This document shows, piece after piece, positions 5,623-8,139 of a DNA stretch of 8,139 bases. The notes under the pieces were generated by a model that was not told where the DNA came from, made no database searches, and was given only the letters and a program-made list of their open reading frames with translations. The translations under genes were made by a program, and so were the position numbers. How positions within the stretch are numbered: the stretch's first letter is position 1; each line of letters starts with the position of its first letter. Source of the stretch: CAG-103 sp048217285 (GTDB lineage: Bacteria; Bacillota; Clostridia; Oscillospirales; Oscillospiraceae); NCBI GenBank assembly GCA_048217285.1, contig DBFWVW010000012.1, positions 1 through 8,139 of the forward strand, given 5' to 3'.

Positions 5623-8092
5623 CGGAACCCTCCTCACCGTGCAGAGCCGCCTCCGGCGCAGGCTGCGCCGAAGCCTCCTCCATCTGCACATTTCCGATAT
5701 CGATCGATGCGCTGACCGTGCCGTTCACACGGCCGTGGATCTCCGCATCGACATAACCGTTGATGTAGCCGCGCACGTGCCCGTTGACACGCATGGCCCC
5801 CTGCAGATGCTGCTGCGCGGCATGGTGGCCAATTGTAAAGGATGTTTTTTCTACCAGAGAGTCGCCCAGCAGCAAAATCTGCGGCAGGACACACATGACC
5901 AGCACCATCGAGATCAGCGTGCCGCGGCCCAGGCAGATGCCGATGGACGCGACCGTGTTTTCCGAGGACAAGAAGCCGATGGACATGCCGGCTGCGGCGA
6001 GGATGGTGCCGGAGGTCACGACCGTCGGGAACGCCTGGTTGAGCGCCTCGATCATGGCTTCCTTATAGGGCATCTCCTCCTTGAGCCGGAGATACCGGCT
6101 CGAGATGACGATGGCGTAGTCGATGTTTGCACCCATCATGATGGCGCTGACGATCAGGTACGCCAGGAAATACAGATTGTTGTGCAGAATCGTCGGGAAC
6201 GAGAAGTTGATCCACACGCTACCCTGGATCACGAGGATCAGCAGCAGCGGCAGCGCCACGGACCTGAACGTCAGCAGCAGCACAAGAATGACGAACACGA
6301 GCGTGAGAATGCTGATGAGCGTGTTGTCCGTGCTGAAAGCATCGGAAAAGTCCTTGTCCTTGGCCGTCTCGCCGACGAAATAGGATTCGTCGTAGTATTT
6401 ACCGACGACGCCCTTGATGACCGTCAGGTAATCGTAGGTCTCCTCGCTCTCGACCGGGAGGTTGAGATAGAGGATCATGCGCGAATAGGCCTCGGAATGA
6501 AGCTGCTTTTCGCCGTCGATCAGGCGGCCATACATCTCCTCGAGGTCGCTCATGGTGGCGGCGGCGATCTTCGAGCGGTAAATGTCGCGCTGCTCATACA
6601 GGAACTTGAACATATTGATGAGCGGCACGGAGCAGTTGTCGATATTGCTCAGATCCACGAGCTGGCCGAGGGCCTTCGTGTAATCATCGTTCGCGGTGCA
6701 GTAAGCTGTGTAGAGCGCGCGCGACACGCCGATGTCGATATCCGTGAGCTCGGCGAATTTGCGCGGCGTGAGCGAATCGGTGACCATGTAGCCGTCCTTG
6801 GCCTCCTCGCCCGCGAGCGCCTGAATATGATCGACGCCCTTGAGTTCATTGAGATCATCGAGCAGGTCTGCCTCGCTCTCAAAGTCCGTGAACGGGAAGA
6901 TGAGCACGACCTGATTTGTCTCGCCGAAGGTGGCGTTGATCTTCTTTTCGGCGATCTTGTAGTTATTTTGCTTAATGGTATCGAGCGTACTGTAGCCGAA
7001 CACGAAGGGGCATTTGCTGCTCAGCAGGAAGCCCGCAATGATGATGACCAGAAAGATCGGCGGCACAATGTAGCGGCTGCGGATGGCAAAGCGGCCGAGC
7101 GCATCGATGCGCGGCAGGAACTGGCGGTGGTGCGTCTTATCGATCCACGGGCTCATGTACATGATGAGCGCCGGCATCAGGAAGAACACCGTCAGCATCA
7201 GAAACAGGATCGACTTGATGAGCACAAGGCTCATGTCCTCACCGATCTTGATCTTCATGAACGAGAGCGCCAGCAGGCCCGAGATCGTCGTCAGACTCGA
7301 GGCCGAGATCTCCGGTATGGCCAGCGTCAGCGCGCGGATGGTGGCCTCGCGGGGCGCGAGATGCTCGCGCTCTTCCGTGTAATGATGGCACATGATGATC
7401 GCATAGTCGATGCCGAGGCCGAGCTGCAGCACCGCCGTGATGGAGTTGGTGATGAACGAAACCTCATGGAACCAGTAGTTCGTACCCTTGTTAACCCAGA
7501 CAGCCACGGCAAAGGTGATGATGAGCACCGGGACCTCTGCGTAAGTATGGCTCGTGAGCAGGAGCACCACGAAGATCGAACACATGAGGATGATGAGCAC
7601 GATGCGCATCTCGCGCTCGAGGATCTCGCCGGTCGGGTTGCCGATCTCGGTCGTGATATACGTATCATAGCCGTCCAGCGCTGCGCGAACGTTCTTCACG
7701 CCCTGGATGCTGATCTCGTCGAGCTTTTCCCCGTCAAACGTGACCTCAAAAAGCGCCGATGCGCTATTATAATGGTGTGTGTCTTTTTCAAATGTCACGC
7801 TCTTGACGCCGTCCACACCGCGCAGCATCTCGGCAAGCTCCTCCGCCTGCGCAAGCGTCACGTTGGACACCATGACCTTCGCGTCACCATAGGTGATAAA
7901 CTCGCGGTTCATAATCTCCAGCCCCTGACGCGTCTGCGTGGAGTCCGGCAAATAGTCGGTCAGCTCATTGTTGACGTCCGTCTTGCTCGCTGAGAAGATC
8001 GACAGCACACACGCCACAGCAAACAGCACCACGAACAGCCGCCGTTTGTCCACAATGAACGCCGCCAGACGCTCCATAAACGATTTCTTCAT
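5609..8092 (-). CDS. MMPL/RND-superfamily transporter (827 aa)
   Basis: This is an inner-membrane, proton-driven exporter of the MMPL family, which usually moves lipids or hydrophobic compounds; the substrate here is unknown. TM1 is at about 19-35, followed by an extracellular loop (36-160). TM2-6 lie at about 163-181, 186-203, 212-236, 262-279 and 291-313, and TM7 at about 341-358. A larger loop (360-588) with a helical middle (about 455-545) follows, then TM8-12 between about 591 and 746. Both halves carry the family's Asp-Tyr pair in TM4 and TM10: GLGIDYAIIM (D229-Y230) and GANIDYAIVI (D658-Y659), the predicted proton relay. The cytoplasmic tail contains eight tetrapeptide repeats (768-799). 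I chose the ATG at 8092 (MKKSF, GAGG 9 nt upstream) over an in-frame ATG at 8107. The promoter is outside the window. Confidence 0.95.
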   Translation of the reverse strand: MKKSFMERLAAFIVDKRRLFVVLFAVACVLSIFSASKTDVNNELTDYLPDSTQTRQGLEIMNREFITYGDAKVMVSNVTLAQAEELAEMLRGVDGVKSVTFEKDTHHYNSASALFEVTFDGEKLDEISIQGVKNVRAALDGYDTYITTEIGNPTGEILEREMRIVLIILMCSIFVVLLLTSHTYAEVPVLIITFAVAVWVNKGTNYWFHEVSFITNSITAVLQLGLGIDYAIIMCHHYTEEREHLAPREATIRALTLAIPEISASSLTTISGLLALSFMKIKIGEDMSLVLIKSILFLMLTVFFLMPALIMYMSPWIDKTHHRQFLPRIDALGRFAIRSRYIVPPIFLVIIIAGFLLSSKCPFVFGYSTLDTIKQNNYKIAEKKINATFGETNQVVLIFPFTDFESEADLLDDLNELKGVDHIQALAGEEAKDGYMVTDSLTPRKFAELTDIDIGVSRALYTAYCTANDDYTKALGQLVDLSNIDNCSVPLINMFKFLYEQRDIYRSKIAAATMSDLEEMYGRLIDGEKQLHSEAYSRMILYLNLPVESEETYDYLTVIKGVVGKYYDESYFVGETAKDKDFSDAFSTDNTLISILTLVFVILVLLLTFRSVALPLLLILVIQGSVWINFSFPTILHNNLYFLAYLIVSAIMMGANIDYAIVISSRYLRLKEEMPYKEAMIEALNQAFPTVVTSGTILAAAGMSIGFLSSENTVASIGICLGRGTLISMVLVMCVLPQILLLGDSLVEKTSFTIGHHAAQQHLQGAMRVNGHVRGYINGYVDAEIHGRVNGTVSASIDIGNVQMEEASAQPAPEAALHGEEGSDEKT
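5629..5634 (-). promoter_or_regulatory. Ribosome binding site of the GLUG gene
   Basis: AGGAGG lies 6 nt upstream of the ATG at 5622, inside the last codons of the transporter gene. It decides the start of the downstream gene and supports translational coupling. Confidence 0.85.
5696..5791 (-). repeat. Tetrapeptide repeat in the transporter C-terminal tail
   Basis: This codes for residues 768-799: eight consecutive units of x-[V/I]-x-[G/A], starting RVNG, HVRG, YING; only the last unit departs, with I in place of G/A. The strict alternation of a β-branched residue and a small one predicts β-strand or β-solenoid structure. It is reminiscent of bactofilin-type polymerising repeats, though that comparison is from pattern only. 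It lies after the last TM segment and is followed by a 28-residue Ala/Glu-rich end. Confidence 0.75.
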
Positions 8093-8107
8093 ACCCCAGC
8101 CCCTCAT

Positions 8108-8126
8108 CGGGCGATTCCCCCGCCCG
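8108..8126. promoter_or_regulatory. Hairpin just upstream of the transporter start
   Basis: CGGGCG (8108-8113) pairs with CGCCCG (8121-8126) around a 7-nt loop. It directly abuts the alternative ATG at 8107 and would enclose its purine-rich upstream stretch, which favours initiation at 8092 instead. There is no T-tract, so it is not a terminator. A regulatory role is possible but unsupported. Confidence 0.35.
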
Positions 8127-8139
8127 GGATCTCTCTGCG

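Noticed and set aside
5620..5691. Upstream ATG at 5691 for the GLUG protein
   Set aside because: It would add 23 Arg-rich residues before the signal peptide and enlarge the overlap with the transporter gene. The ATG at 5622 has an ideal AGGAGG.
2014..7993. Long open frames on the plus strand opposite the operon (about 580, 580 and 820 codons)
   Set aside because: They are antisense shadows produced by high GC at third positions. They encode low-complexity Arg/Asp/Val-rich or Ala-rich sequence without domains, while the minus strand has clear motifs, signal peptide and ribosome binding sites.
8093..8107. ATG at 8107 as the transporter start
   Set aside because: It is preceded by a G-rich stretch without a proper Shine-Dalgarno that folds into a hairpin at 8108-8126. 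Only five residues differ, so it cannot be fully excluded.
1..8139. tRNA or rRNA genes, CRISPR arrays, prophage genes
   Set aside because: None were seen on either strand. The only regular repeats are codon-level echoes of the GLUG and tetrapeptide protein repeats.

Overview
The window looks like chromosomal DNA from a high-GC, Gram-positive gut-type Clostridia (Oscillospiraceae/Ruminococcaceae-like). This rests on three things: a tRNA-sensing T-box leader in front of a tRNA synthetase gene, strong AGGAG-type ribosome binding sites, and a GLUG-repeat surface protein with an InlB-B-like domain. The genus is an inference; no rRNA or species marker is present.

Left edge (1 to about 141, minus strand): the first nine codons of a gene running off the window, preceded by a Shine-Dalgarno, a 17-bp inverted repeat and two copies of a TGTWGGACWA-type motif. 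I read this as the 5' end of an insertion sequence whose transposase leader can fold over its own start site. The identification depends on only nine residues and is tentative.

172-1915 (plus strand): a complete cysteine-responsive unit. It has an extended -10 promoter, a T-box leader with a readable specifier codon UGC, an antiterminator bulge UGGA that matches the U73 discriminator of tRNA-Cys, a leader terminator, then cysS (cysteinyl-tRNA synthetase, 469 aa) and its own terminator. A second, bidirectional terminator follows and separates cysS from the convergent operon.

2008-8092 (minus strand): two genes in one translation-coupled operon, transcribed from the right. The first encodes a 12-TM MMPL/RND-type transporter (827 aa). 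The second overlaps it by 14 nt and encodes a 1204-aa secreted, membrane-anchored protein. That protein has two GLUG repeat blocks separated by a ~365-residue helical insert, an InlB-B-repeat-like domain, one C-terminal TM helix and an Ala/Glu-rich cytoplasmic tail. The overlap suggests the two products act together at the cell envelope, with the GLUG protein as an extracellular partner of the pump. The transporter also ends in an unusual tetrapeptide repeat. This pair is the least described part of the window; its substrate cannot be read from the sequence.
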